Origin: Oxytricha trifallax
Taxonomy: Eukaryota; Ciliophora; Spirotrichea; Sporadotrichida; Oxytrichidae
DNA: 64,000 bases
Direction of reading: 5' to 3'
Assembly: GCA_000711775.1 (NCBI GenBank)
Contig: ARYC01001526.1
Location: forward strand, 1 to 64,000
Shown: positions 54,843 through 64,000 of the stretch, piece after piece
Position numbering within the stretch: the stretch's first letter is position 1
Layout of the letters: each line of letters opens with the position of its first letter
The notes under the pieces: model-generated
What the model was told of the DNA's origin: nothing
Databases searched by the model: none
What the model saw: only the letters and a program-made list of their open reading frames with translations
Position numbers and translations under genes: made by a program

Positions 54843-57113
54843 ATGTCAGAGGTATGCTAAACCAGACATAGTACGTTAAAAAATGATGATACCATAAGTA
54901 CTCAATTCAATCAGAATAAAGGAAGTTTAGACATGATAAGCTTGCGAAAGAAGAATTAAAAAGCAGCAGAGAACTAGTATCTACTTGAATATAAATATTT
55001 TGATAAAATTCATGTGTAACTTTGTAAGCAACCGTAAGAATATAAGCTGATTGTTATAAATTAATTTGGTAGCTTTTTTATAAGTAAAACTATATCAATA
55101 CAATAAGTATAATTACCATTAAGTGATTGAGATATTCCATAAAACAAGAATTATATCGCATATACTTAATTTAAAAATAAAATGAATAATTTCAATGTTT
55201 TTATTAATAGTGAATAAAGTATATATGAGCTTTGTTTTCATAAACTGTATTTCAAATTATTTCTTTTAAACATAGAAATAATATAAAGTCAGAATTAACA
55301 AATTAAAATAATATATAGTCTAATGAAGCTATGATTTTATAGTAAAGCCTCTATTAACAAATATAAGAAATTTATAAATATAAAAGTATATTGAATTAAT
55401 TAATTAATGAAGATTATATATATGTTTTTATTTACGGCATTGCAAAGTAAAACTAGTTTTATTTGATCATCTAATAAACTGATTTTTTATTGAATAAATT
55501 TAATTACTGATTTTTTGTATGAAAATACAATTTTATGAGTATTAAAAGAGCCAATATTATTCCTCATAAAACCTAATTCTAATAAATTGTATCAATCTAA
55601 GGATCCCTTGATTATTATATTTACCTGACTTTTTCAAAGCTAAGCATATACTCTAATGGCTTGTATAAGTCATCTCAAACTTTAAGTATTCTATGGGAGA
55701 AGAATAAAGTTTTAAATTTCAGTCAGCAAACCATCCTTTGATGGCGTTTCTAAAATATGAGATGAAGCAAGTCGATAAGGTAGATGATAAGCAAAGATAT
55801 TTAAATGACACTATAAATTACAGAGACATGATACCTAAACACTACCATCTGCTAAAATCACTAATACCATTCAGCCAGATTTCAAAATAGATTAAAAATT
55901 TATTCTTAAAACTAAAGATTTTATGGAGATGGATTCTTTATAAAACTCTATGATTCAATTAAGAATAAAGATAGATGGTCAAGAAGTATATATTAAATAT
56001 TAACTTATAATTTTCTGAAATTAAATTTATTTAGTCTAATAATAAATTTAAATACGGGACTTGTTTAATTAATAAGAAAAATTCATCGAGAGAATGTTTA
56101 AAATAATTTGACTATATTAATTGATTTAAGCAAAAAATATTTTCTTTTTATTTATTTGTTCTTACTTAGTTAGTTCCTAAGAAAATAATATGCTTATATA
56201 TTCTAATAAAGGATGAACAAATTCAATACTTGAGCCTCATCAATAGATATCAAACCTTTCTATCTTTATGTTATTTATAAAATCTATTGATGGAAGTAAA
56301 ATATCTTGCAAATATATTTCAGAGCTTGAGTAGCCACTAAAAAACCAAAAAATTATATTCAAGTTAAATATCCTCAAAGCTAACTGACAGCATACTTCAG
56401 GAAATGTAAAGAGAGTTAAAAGATAAGAAACATCATGGGAATTAATGCCAGATGATCTGGGAAATACCTAATGCAACTGTTGGTATAGAAATATATGTGT
56501 TTATAGATAAATATGACTGAATGCTTTATATATAATTTAATGACATCAAATACAACTACCTTTGAAAAAGTTACATGTGTAATATTTTAAGACATCACCG
56601 AGTAAGACTACAAACAACTAATAAATGATAAAATATTAATTACAAACTCTGCAAGTGCTTTAAATATTGTTGCTAAACTGTAGCTCATCTTGACAAAACT
56701 TAATTTGTATTATTTTGGTATTCTCCTTGAATAGTTAGAGTTTTTAGTTTTGAGAAATTTTTAAAAGTTATTCGTGACCTTTCCAATCAAAATCTTGACA
56801 ACCATTATTAGACAAGTAGAAGCTTCCCTCAAGTAAGATAATACTTAAGAAAGCTAATCTAAAGTTATTAGGCTAATTAACTCCAAGGATTTGCACACAT
56901 CAAAAGGCTGATCACTAGACAAATTTAGTAAGTTAAGATAGTATATCTAAAAGTTAAATATATCAGAAATAATTGTCAGAAGAGTTCAAATTGATAGTTG
57001 AAAGATATGGCTTAAATAGCATAAAGTTTCTCATTGAAACTTATTTAATTAGTAAAATTAATATGGGGATTGATGATTTAAAAAAAAAGTAATCTGCATG
57101 GAAATAACTTTGA
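54843..57113 (+). CDS. Unknown gene in several coding segments
   Basis: Coding segments on one strand separated by AT-rich gaps. Segment 1 (54843-55130): MSEVCQTRHSTLKNDDTIST, KYFDKIHVQLCKQPQEYKL. Segment 2 (55693-55990): MGEEQSFKFQSANHPLMAFL, MKQVDKVDDKQRYLNDTINY, ending EMDSLQNSMIQLRIKIDGQE. Segment 3 (about 56214-56520): QYLSLINRYQTFLSLCYLQN, LTDSILQEMQRELKDKKHHG. Segment 4 (about 56560-57113): VIFQDITEQDYKQLINDKIL, LTKLNLYYFGILLEQLEFLV, FKLIVERYGLNSIKFLIETY, ending KKKQSAWKQL and TGA. The gaps (about 55131-55680 and 55991-56210) behave like IESs. No domain recognised. Confidence 0.55.
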
Positions 57114-58330
57114 TTCTTAGTTTTAAATTATGTATTTTTCTAGGTATTTTTTCACAAATATATATATATATATACCAATAATGAATAACTCCTGCATTTT
57201 ATGGGATTGTATATACTCTTATAAATATAGATGCAAGATATTCTTCGAGTGCTGGGTCTAAGAAGGGCATTAAACTTTTGCTCGGCCCCTAATCAATCGG
57301 CCGTTGAAGAGTTTGGATACTTGATGGAGCCAAGAGATCTCAAACTTAAATATCAGGCTTACTATTAAATGCCTGTAAAAAAATTTCACATTTCTCCCTA
57401 TTGTATACGCAACTATGTTTAGCTCTCAAGATTTTTGAATTAAATTAGGAAAAATAACTTCGTGCATCAACTAGGCTTTTATTATATTTAGATCTTATAA
57501 ATTTTAATGATGATTCAAACTTCCTCTTTAAAAATATTAATTATTTTGGTTATTACCAGGACCGCAGACCACACAAATGGGGATGAAATAAGCTTTTTAT
57601 TTAAATGCTTAGGCTAAAAGATTTCCTTAAAGTAGATTGCAATAATTTCTCCTTATTTTATGATAGAAAGAAATATATATATAATCAATTATTAAATATT
57701 ATTAACAATTGTCTGTTTATTTCTACAGAGTACCTCTTTATTTATTAATTTCAAACTTACTGACTCGATTTGGAGAAATTATGAAAAAAAAATTAAAGAA
57801 AATTATTTAATTTAACTATATTACTGCTATAAATTACATAATTTTTTTCATACAATATAAATTTCATAATGAATTATTTTAAATTAATTAATAAAGGAGA
57901 TAAGAAATAAGTTTTAATTTGTATTTCACCATTTCAGCTTTTCATTTCTTTTTAGTGATCTTCTCAAGATGTTACAGTAGCTACTGCCAAAAGAAATTTT
58001 TAACAAATCAAATATACTTGTAAGATAAAATACCCAATTTCAATTTTTTTAAAGTGCCTAGAATCTAGTCTCGCATTGAATATTGTAACTTAGCTAGAAA
58101 TACTTCTTTACGTTCTCAGCTATATTCCAAATTTTGAAATTTAAATTATTTAAAATTGCTTGATTCGCTATAATATTGTAATGGATCTCTCTTAAAATCC
58201 AAAATACAGCATTAACTCTCAAAAATGTTTTTTTAATAAATATATATAAGATAAAAATATGAAAATTTGGGGAGTTTGAAAAATTAAATAGAGCAATAGA
58301 GCATTACAATCATAATTTGCATGTAGTTTA
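57114..58330. other. AT-rich spacer with a GC-richer patch
   Basis: A TA run lies at 57160-57174. A GC-richer patch at about 57225-57350 (TTCGAGTGCTGGGTCTAAG; CTCGGCCCCTAATC with GGCCG) might be a short interspersed repeat. No gene recognised. Confidence 0.3.
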
Positions 58331-58741
58331 TCACTAAGTAGTGTTTTATTGTTTTGGTGATACGTTATTGCACTCATTAGTGCAAAGATTTTTTACCCTG
58401 AAAAGTTTCTTGCTTTTACTGTCTATTATAGAGATCATATTTATTTTTTTCGCTTGATTCTGGATCTTCTAGCTCCCTGGATGAATAACCTTCTTCAAGT
58501 TCCGCATTTTAAATCTCGTTCTGAATTTGACTTACAACTCCACTGTATTTAGCTTCTTATTCTTCCATTAAATTTACGTTTTACTTTTAGTATCTTCTTG
58601 TAGAGCCAAGAAGGGCGAGGTTATGACGAGTGGTCTCACTCTGTCCTTGAAATCCTAAAGATCAAGAACGAAGTTAGAGAAGACTGAGAGCTCTGGGTTA
58701 TATTCTCTCTTGGCAATCATCCAATAATCCTTCAAGTCATT
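58331..58741 (-). CDS. Unknown gene split by TBE copy 1, downstream part
   Basis: From the TBE edge the minus-strand frame is open for 137 codons to TGA (rc of 58331-58333). It reads NDLKDYWMIAKREYNPELSV, FSNFVLDLQDFKDRVRPLVI, TSPFLALQEDTKSKTQ, then a basic region (KNKKLNTVELQVKFRTRFKM). TAA and TAG are Gln. It joins in frame with 62893 onward once the TBE and one ANT copy are removed (AVTD|DLKDYWM). Higher GC than the flanks supports a macronuclear-destined gene. No family recognised. Confidence 0.7.
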
Positions 58742-58819
58742 CAAAACCCCAAAACCCCTGAAGTTGTTTGATTGAGTTTTTGATTGATGAAAGTAGACTA
58801 TTAACGCATGCTTTATTAG
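58742..58819 (+). repeat. TBE copy 1 left terminal inverted repeat
   Basis: About 78 bp. A telomere-like C4A4 tip is followed by TGAAGTTGTTTGATTGAG and AGTAGACTATTAACGCATGC. It pairs with 62815-62892 at the right end with few mismatches. Confidence 0.92.
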
Positions 58820-58902
58820 GGTTTTAATAGGGTTTATGTAGGGGTTTAGGGTTATAATGTAATATAAATTAGTGTGTAATGCAAGTGTTTTATTTTTATT
58901 GT

Positions 58903-60345
58903 TCACTCAAACAGTACTTTAGCATCATGAGGCAGCTTTCTAAACTTTATCTCTCCTATCCAACTTACAATTTAGTCTATTGTATGGTCAGCTCTGTGAT
59001 TAGGCTTAATAATTATCTACTCAGCCATGTCTTTCATTCTACCTTTTATCTTATTCTAGTCTAGATATTGCTGTATTCTCTGTTTTGAATCTTTCTCTCT
59101 TTTGCAGCTATAGTAATCATTTCTTGCCATATCGCATTCACAAATTATTGCTGCTAGAGCCCATATATCCCACTTAATATCACCATCTCTCCAGTCCTCT
59201 CTTTCTGGAAAGTATCCAGGAGTACCATACACGTTGCCAAGTCCTGAAGCTTCAACTCTCTATGATCTATTGAAATCTATTATTACTACTCTGAGAGGTG
59301 AAAAGTCAAGCATTATATTCTCAGGCTTCAAATCTCTATGAACATATCCAAGAGTGTGCAGCTCCTCAATGCCTTTGCAAACATTTGTAAGAATAAGAGG
59401 TAACTACTTTGGTATCCTTTAATCTTAAATGTAGTCTCTTAATGTCATTTAGTATAGAGGAAGACGAAAAGCTACATGATCTTGAGCAAGCAGAATAGCA
59501 TCGAGCTTTATTATAAATCTGCACTATCTATCTCTTGACTTCGTAAGTGCTTGGTATTCATTTACGAATTCCATTTGATACTTGTCATCGCATTTGAAGT
59601 AGTTGAACGAATATATCTTGTATGCGAACTACTTATCTGTTATGACTTTCTTCTCAAATTTATCCTCAAGGATAAGATAACTTTCTTTACACTCTTTAAG
59701 GTCAATTATATTCAATATTGGAAGTTTAAGTGCATGCATCTTAAGAGTGATTTTTACTATCTCTGAGGCTGGGAGGTTTCTTACTGCTTTAATAAGTTAA
59801 TTTTCTTTCTTTACTCTTTGTTCCAAAGTTTCTGAAGGTCTCTTGGCTTTCTTTTTAAAGGAAGACCTCACCAGTCTCTGGATCTATTACTTCAAACTTC
59901 TAGCCATGATGGTTTTTTAGATGAACTTTTAGATCTCTTGAATGATTGTATTATTTATTGCAGTAAGGGCAGAAATATTTTCCATCTATCTTATCATGCT
60001 TAAGATAGAGCTTGCGCTTGTTAGAATGCTGCTCTAAAATATGACGCTTAAGAGCAGATTTATAACTGAAGTTCTTCTCACACTCCTCACATAAATGTAA
60101 TGCATTTATTTCTTTTTTCTCTTCCTCCTCTTCAACCATTTTCATTAGAACTTCGCATTAAATTTCTTAGCAATGCATTTATATTTAACAACTGAATTGC
60201 TATTCAAAGTCTGATACCTAAAGTTAAAAAATTTCAGGTTCGTACTAGGTAGAGGCATAGCAAGTCTCAATTTTTGATTCATGAAAGAAAGTATTTGCTG
60301 GCTAATGCCAAGCAATGCCGCTTTTCTAAGTAAGTTACCGCTCAT
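58903..60345 (-). CDS. TBE '57 kDa' ORF: C2H2 zinc fingers plus protein kinase
   Basis: About 480 residues, matching the size expected of this TBE protein. The start is probably the ATG at 60345 (MSGNLLRKAALLGISQQIL); a one-base shift at about 60145 joins it to MKMVEEEEEKKEINALHLCE. Two C2H2 fingers follow: CEECEKNFSYKSALKRHILE plus QH, and CPYCNKQYNHSRDLKVHLKN plus HH. Kinase landmarks: HRDLKPEN (about 59325-59350), IDFNRS (DFN in place of DFG), YGTPGYFPERE and KWDIWALAAII. It ends at TGA (rc of 58903-58905). Likely nuclear, DNA-binding and phosphorylating. Its role in transposition is not established to my knowledge. Confidence 0.9.
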
Positions 60346-60908
60346 TTTATAAATACTATTAATAATTATACAAGCTATTTAAATTCTACCTTTATACAAG
60401 AGTAAGAGCATATTCTCAAAGATTTAGAGAGGTTTAATGAGAACAGAGTACGAGACATTAGTTTTATATTTCTTGATTTAGTGATAATTTATAAACTAAT
60501 TCATCCATTTTATTCATTAAAATGCACCTAAATGTGTTTTGTGAAGTTAGGTGGTGCTCCTAAAGCTGATCTTGTAAATTTAGGAGTGGAGATTTTAAAA
60601 TTTAATTTTTTTAATGTACCTCCTAATACGGTTTTGAACTTTAATATAACCACCTAATTAAGTTTTAAATAAATTAGGAGCACCACCTAATTAAATTAAT
60701 TATTATTAGGAGCAATTTAATGGAGAAAGTTTGATAAAAATGGAAGTCAAACTTTGAAACTTGGAGAAAGTTCCTCCATCTTTATCTATTTATGTGATTC
60801 AGGTTGACCTCCAATTGGATCTCTCTATTTAGTAGTAAAATTTTAGTAAGTTTAGAATGGATATCCTAATTTTAAATTTCATAAACATTTATAGAAAGTG
60901 GAAGCAAG
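60346..60908. promoter_or_regulatory. Divergent intergenic region between TBE kinase and 22 kDa ORF
   Basis: The two genes are transcribed away from this 560 bp AT-rich region, which must hold both promoters. It contains an inverted repeat TTAGGTGGTGCTCCTAAAGC / TTAGGAGCACCACCTAATTA (about 60548 and 60689). Similar TAGGAGC/GCTCCTA words occur in the corresponding regions of copies 2 and 3 (13440-13570, 23600-23760), so they look conserved. Confidence 0.5.
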
Positions 60909-61699
60909 ATGGAGTCTATGAATGATGCAATGAAGAGAATACAATCTCAAGAATTGATAGGAGAAATTTCGAAGTAAGGGAGGACCTCTATAGATATTTG
61001 GTATAGCAAGGTAAGCTTTTATCAAATACTAATATATTAACCATAGGTGGATTGTTCTTGCCAACTCAGGAAGGAACAAAAATATCATTCTTAAAAGCCT
61101 TACTAAGTGAAGAGAAAAAAGCTTTTAAGACCAATGAAATAAAGATGATTGAGATACCTAACTACCCTGAAATCTCAGTGACAAATCTCTATGATGATGC
61201 GATGAGTGATCCAGATGTTGCTCTGTACCTACCATCAAAGTTACAACTCTCAAATAAGTTGCCAGAGAGAAACTTCTTCTTTGAAGTTCTTGGAACTCTT
61301 AAACCAGAGTACTTAAGTGAAGTAATTTAAGAGGCTCATAAGAAACGCTACAGCATCTCTCCTGAAGAGAAAAAGAAGCAGGGAATCAAAATCAGTGACT
61401 CATGGCTGTAGGAACTGCAGAAGCATCCATTCATCTCAAGTAAGCATAGACTTCTAACTTTATAGAAAAACCTGGTACTGATATACTTGATGAAAGAGGG
61501 CAGCAAATTAAACAGAGAGAGAAAGTCTCAAGTAAAGCATGAATTGAGTAAGAGGATCTTCAAAGATTTGTAAAAGCCAGAAGAGATGAACATAGATGCA
61601 AGAGCTGGCACTAAGAGAAGAAACATTGGCCCAAGCAAGCCTTAAGAGGAAGAAATGAAAGAGAAGCCAAATCCCTTTACGGGCAAATTTAATATGTGA
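60909..61699 (+). CDS. TBE 22 kDa-class ORF, function unknown
   Basis: The ATG at 60909 gives MESMNDAMKRIQSQELIGEI. A one-base shift near 60965 leads to REDLYRYLVQQGKLLSNTNI, then LTIGGLFLPTQEGTKISF, IPNYPEISVTNLYDDAMSDP, KLPERNFFFEVLGTLKPEYL, SPEEKKKQGIKISDSWLQEL and AGTKRRNIGPSKPQEEE, ending FTGKFNM and TGA 61697-61699. Three in-frame TAAs and two TAGs occur where Gln fits. About 263 residues. Highly charged C-terminus, no recognised domain. Stops 6 bp from the convergent transposase stop. Confidence 0.85.
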
Positions 61700-61705
61700 A
61701 CTTAT

Positions 61706-62754
61706 TCATTCGTTTAAATCTAAAACTTATTTATAAACACAAAATCTCCCTTCTCTTGCGCATACTTTTGCTTTATCATCGCTGACTCTTTTAGCAGCAC
61801 TCTTAATAAAATCTACTGTATCTATCTTCAGATCGTGTATCAGATGATAGAGCAGAAGTTTCTTGTAGTGGCCTTTTAATAGGCCCCAATATAGTTCAAT
61901 TCCATTGAATTGAGGGCTATAAGGAACATTAAATACAGGCGTTATGTTTAGCCTTTCATATTCTCTCCTTGAGTCTTTAGTTTTATGAACTGATAAGTTA
62001 TCAACAAACAGGATAATTTCTTATTCAGCATACTTATCTCTTAGCTATTGCAAAAATTTAATATATTATTCAGTCTTAATAGAGCGAGGGTGGATAACAT
62101 AAGTCCCAAGCCCACTATCTTCACTGATTCCACCAAGGATTGCATGAGTTTATACCTTAACCTTTTGATCATAAACTTCTATGTTGCTGTACCTCATATA
62201 CCAAGACCTCGATATGAAGGTATTAAACGTGAATACTGCCTCATCAGCATGTATGAACTTTATATTATGCTCTTAAGCCCTCTGCATTTAATCGAATATA
62301 TAATTTAAATTATCCTTATAAAATGAACATTAAAGTCGATCACTCTCTTAATACGATTGACTTGTCTTGTAAGATATACCATTCTTTTTATAGATATTAG
62401 CTATGGATTATGCAGAGATGTGTAGCTCAGGAAATTGGCGATTAAACATCACAGCCCTCTAGGCCAGAGAGAAATGAGCCCAGTATTTTAGAGTCTTATC
62501 ATTAATAAGATGATTGATATGATGCTACTAGAATTTTAGAGGTCTTTTAGGCTTAGAATTAAGATGCTATCTCTTTAAATTCAATGCTAATAGACAGTGT
62601 GACCTAACAGTAGCAGGAGATTTATGGAGCAGTCTTGCAATAGATGTGTAATTTAGAATAGGTCTGAGTTGATCACTATAATCATTACATCCATAACGCA
62701 ACTTAAACAATTAATCTATATATTCACTGTCATAAATGATCCCAAACCTCGCAT
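61706..62754 (-). CDS. TBE '42 kDa' transposase (DDE, IS630/Tc1/mariner superfamily)
   Basis: About 350 residues, ATG (rc of 62752-62754) to TGA (rc of 61706-61708). N-terminal HTH-like region (NYTSIARLLHKSPATVRSH). Catalytic triad: Asp in HADEA (62243-62245), Asp in LFVDNLSVHKT (62000-62002) and Glu in YSPQFNGIELYWG (61895-61897). That leaves 34 residues between the second Asp and the Glu, as in Tc1/mariner-like enzymes. One base is missing after the start (compare copy 4) and another shift lies near the RVIDFN region (about 62340). Family knowledge: TBE transposases act in germline DNA elimination. Confidence 0.93.
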
Positions 62755-62814
62755 ATTCTCACTTAAATTACTGATATTTAAACCATTAACCCCTACATAA
62801 ACCCTATTAAAACC

Positions 62815-62892
62815 CTAATAAAGCACGCGTTAAAAGTCTACTTTCATCAATCAAAAACTCAATCAAACAACTTCAGGGGTTTTGGGGTTTTG
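62815..62892 (-). repeat. TBE copy 1 right terminal inverted repeat
   Basis: Inverse of 58742-58819: CACGCGTTAAAAGTCTACTT, CAATCAAAAACTCAATC, then CTTCAGGGGTTTTGGGGTTTTG split at the telomeric tip. Confidence 0.92.
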
Positions 62893-63185
62893 AGTATCAG
62901 TTACAGCAAGGGGCAGTATCATTAAAGGTGATTGGTATGTAGGTTGAACTAATACCTAGGAGGATTGTTACTTTTATTCTAAGTCAACATCAGCATTTTC
63001 CCTTGATAATTATTCAGCTAAATCTAAACTTACCAGGAAACCTTCTTAGTAGCCAATATTTCTTTAGGAGTCTCAGGTGGTTGATCTGAAACATTATCTC
63101 TGTATTCAATCTTCACTCTGGCTCTACTTACATGCAATATCCAGCTCGGGTTCTTAAAAACAAAACTATCTTGGTAAAATCAAAG
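62893..63185 (-). CDS. Unknown gene split by TBE copy 1, upstream part
   Basis: Minus-strand text: VFKNPSWILHVSRARVKIEY, then RDNVSDQPPETPKEILATKK, VSWQVQIQLNNYQGKMLMLT and NKSNNPPRYQFNLHTNH. After a one-base shift near 62950: PLMILPLAVTD, meeting the TBE edge in the same phase as DLKDYWMIAKREYN on the other side. A stretch beginning GTAAGTTTAG after the VSW codons could be a 5' splice site, but reading through is equally open. Upstream start not found within 63186-63300. Confidence 0.6.
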
Positions 63186-63379
63186 TGTCAAAACTTTGTT
63201 TGATTTTCTCAATAATCTCTATATAATACTTAATTAAAGCTTAATTAAATCTCAAATTCTAAGACCTTAAATCCACCCTCTATTTTGAGGAAATGGAAGG
63301 TTTATTCTGTTCTTATCACCTTGCTATTTCTTAAATAATTTTCTGAGATCTCTAAGTATACCCTTTATTGCTTTGAACT

Positions 63380-63970
63380 CAAGGGATTAGCTTTAACGAA
63401 ACCTATGATAGAATTAGTTGTGATTTTGAGAATCTCGATTTTACCCCTCAAATTCAAATGAATTACAGGACTAATACGCATGAATTTAATTTCTAAGAAA
63501 TGACGTTAAATTTGGGAATTTTCAACTTATCTTCTCACTCTCATGATAGTTCTCTTATAACTTTATTTCAAGCATCTAAGCTTAAGCTTTTAAGTAAGTG
63601 AGAGTTGCTAGGAGGCTTGAGTAGGAGCAGGGATCGTTTAGTTTTATTTTCTAACTGTCATTAAGATTTGGTTTGATTTCAGTCATTTTATTTTATCAGT
63701 TAAAGTATTAAAGTTTAAAATCTAACATAGTCAAACAACAATGGAAATAATATTGTATATAATCTAAGGCTCAATAGTAAGCTCAGTTCTGGATTGATCT
63801 CACTTATTAATAATGAGGAATGTAATGTAGTGAGATTGGTTAGTATCAGAGGCTCAGATCATAGAGGGTGTGAAGGAGTTATAAGAAGCCTCAGGAGGCT
63901 GGATATAGATAATAGAAAGTAAAAGCAATTAAGCAGGTTTTATTAAACAAGTTTAAAAAATTAATATTGA
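63380..63970 (+). CDS. Unknown coding region at right edge
   Basis: Plus-strand frame TQGISFNETYDRISCDFENL, then DFTPQIQMNYRTNTHEFNFQ, EMTLNLGIFNLSSHSHDSS and LFQASKLKLLSK, with TGA near 63600. Later segment from about 63745: VYNLRLNSKLSSGLISLINN, EECNVVRLVSIRGSDHRGCE, GVIRSLRRLDIDN, ending TGA 63968-63970. The leucine spacing (LRLN..L..LISLINN, VIRSLRRLDI) hints at leucine-rich repeats, which is only a suggestion. Divergent from the TBE-split gene at 62893-63185. Confidence 0.45.
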
Positions 63971-64000
63971 ATAGATCAAAACGTCCTTGAAACTGCATTG

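Larger units (their letters stand above)
58742..62892 (-). mobile_element. TBE transposon, nearly intact copy 1 (4151 bp)
   Basis: Ends CAAAACCCCAAAACCCC (58742-58758) and GGGGTTTTGGGGTTTTG (62876-62892), flanked by ATT (58739-58741) and AGT (62893-62895). Length about 4.15 kb and three genes, as known for Oxytricha TBEs: kinase/zinc-finger ORF (-), 22 kDa ORF (+), transposase (-). All conserved blocks are present. Only isolated one-base shifts break the frames, so this is the reference copy for the window. Confidence 0.97.

Noticed and set aside
58742..58758. C4A4 repeats as a real chromosome end
   Set aside because: They face inward-outward as a pair with 62876-62892, are only 17 bp, and are flanked by ANT trinucleotides; they are TBE termini, not telomeres.
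59551..59766. Plus-strand 71-codon ORF inside the TBE kinase
   Set aside because: Antisense shadow of the kinase gene, which has recognisable motifs on the other strand.
61011..61047. An intron in the TBE 22 kDa ORF (AAG|GTAAGC...CATAG|GTGG)
   Set aside because: The sequence is in frame and conserved as protein (GKLLSNTNILTIGG), and splicing would break the frame.
1..64000. Tec-type transposons of Euplotes as an alternative to TBE
   Set aside because: Euplotes uses TAA and TAG as stops and TGA as Cys; here TAA and TAG are sense codons and TGA ends the ORFs. Element size (4.15 kb) and gene set fit TBE.

Overview
This window is best read as germline (micronuclear) DNA of a stichotrich ciliate of the Oxytricha/Sterkiella/Stylonychia type. 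It is very AT-rich. Its coding stretches read through TAA and TAG (glutamine) and end at TGA. It carries four Telomere-Bearing Element (TBE) copies whose inverted ends are C4A4/G4T4 telomere repeats. Because TAA and TAG are sense codons, ORFs called with the standard code are chopped up. I re-read coding regions by eye with TGA as the only stop, so boundaries are approximate and most reading frames carry one to a few single-base shifts.

Layout. TBE copies lie at 1-982 (right end only), 11184-15272 (decayed and rearranged), 22641-25563 (internally deleted) and 58742-62892 (4151 bp, nearly intact, with all three genes: DDE transposase, the '22 kDa' ORF and a zinc-finger/protein-kinase ORF). All four sit in sequence that looks coding. 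At 58742-62892, 22641-25563 and 11184-15272 an open frame continues on the far side of the element. Other mobile DNA comprises LINE-type retrotransposon pieces (7.2-8.9 kb with an RT domain; 18.8-20.1, 28.4-29.3 and 42.7-44.0 kb); four TA-flanked MITEs of about 400 bp; four elements with G/C-run inverted ends and 8-9 bp flanking repeats (16.8-18.3, 33.7-35.6, 36.0-36.6, 46.9-47.4 kb); a 1.5 kb element with 110 bp inverted repeats that encloses a 231-codon gene (31.8-33.3 kb); and a SINE-like repeat at 6.2 kb.

Coding segments outside TBEs were found at 4.6, 8.9, 10.8/15.3, 20.4, 22.4/25.6-26.2, 32, 37.3-38.1, 39.7-40.6, 41.6, 44.6-47.7, 48.3-50.4, 51.6-53.8, 54.8-57.1, 58.3/62.9-63.2 and 63.4-64.0 kb. 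Most have no function I recognise. The exception is a second, non-TBE DDE-type transposase-like gene on the minus strand at 48.3-50.0 kb. Some segments may be macronuclear-destined segments (MDSs), others germline-limited genes; only a macronuclear genome can separate them.

The region reads as germline genes interrupted by transposons that must be cut out precisely during development. The TBE genes would supply the excision machinery, and the small inverted-repeat elements are likely non-autonomous passengers.
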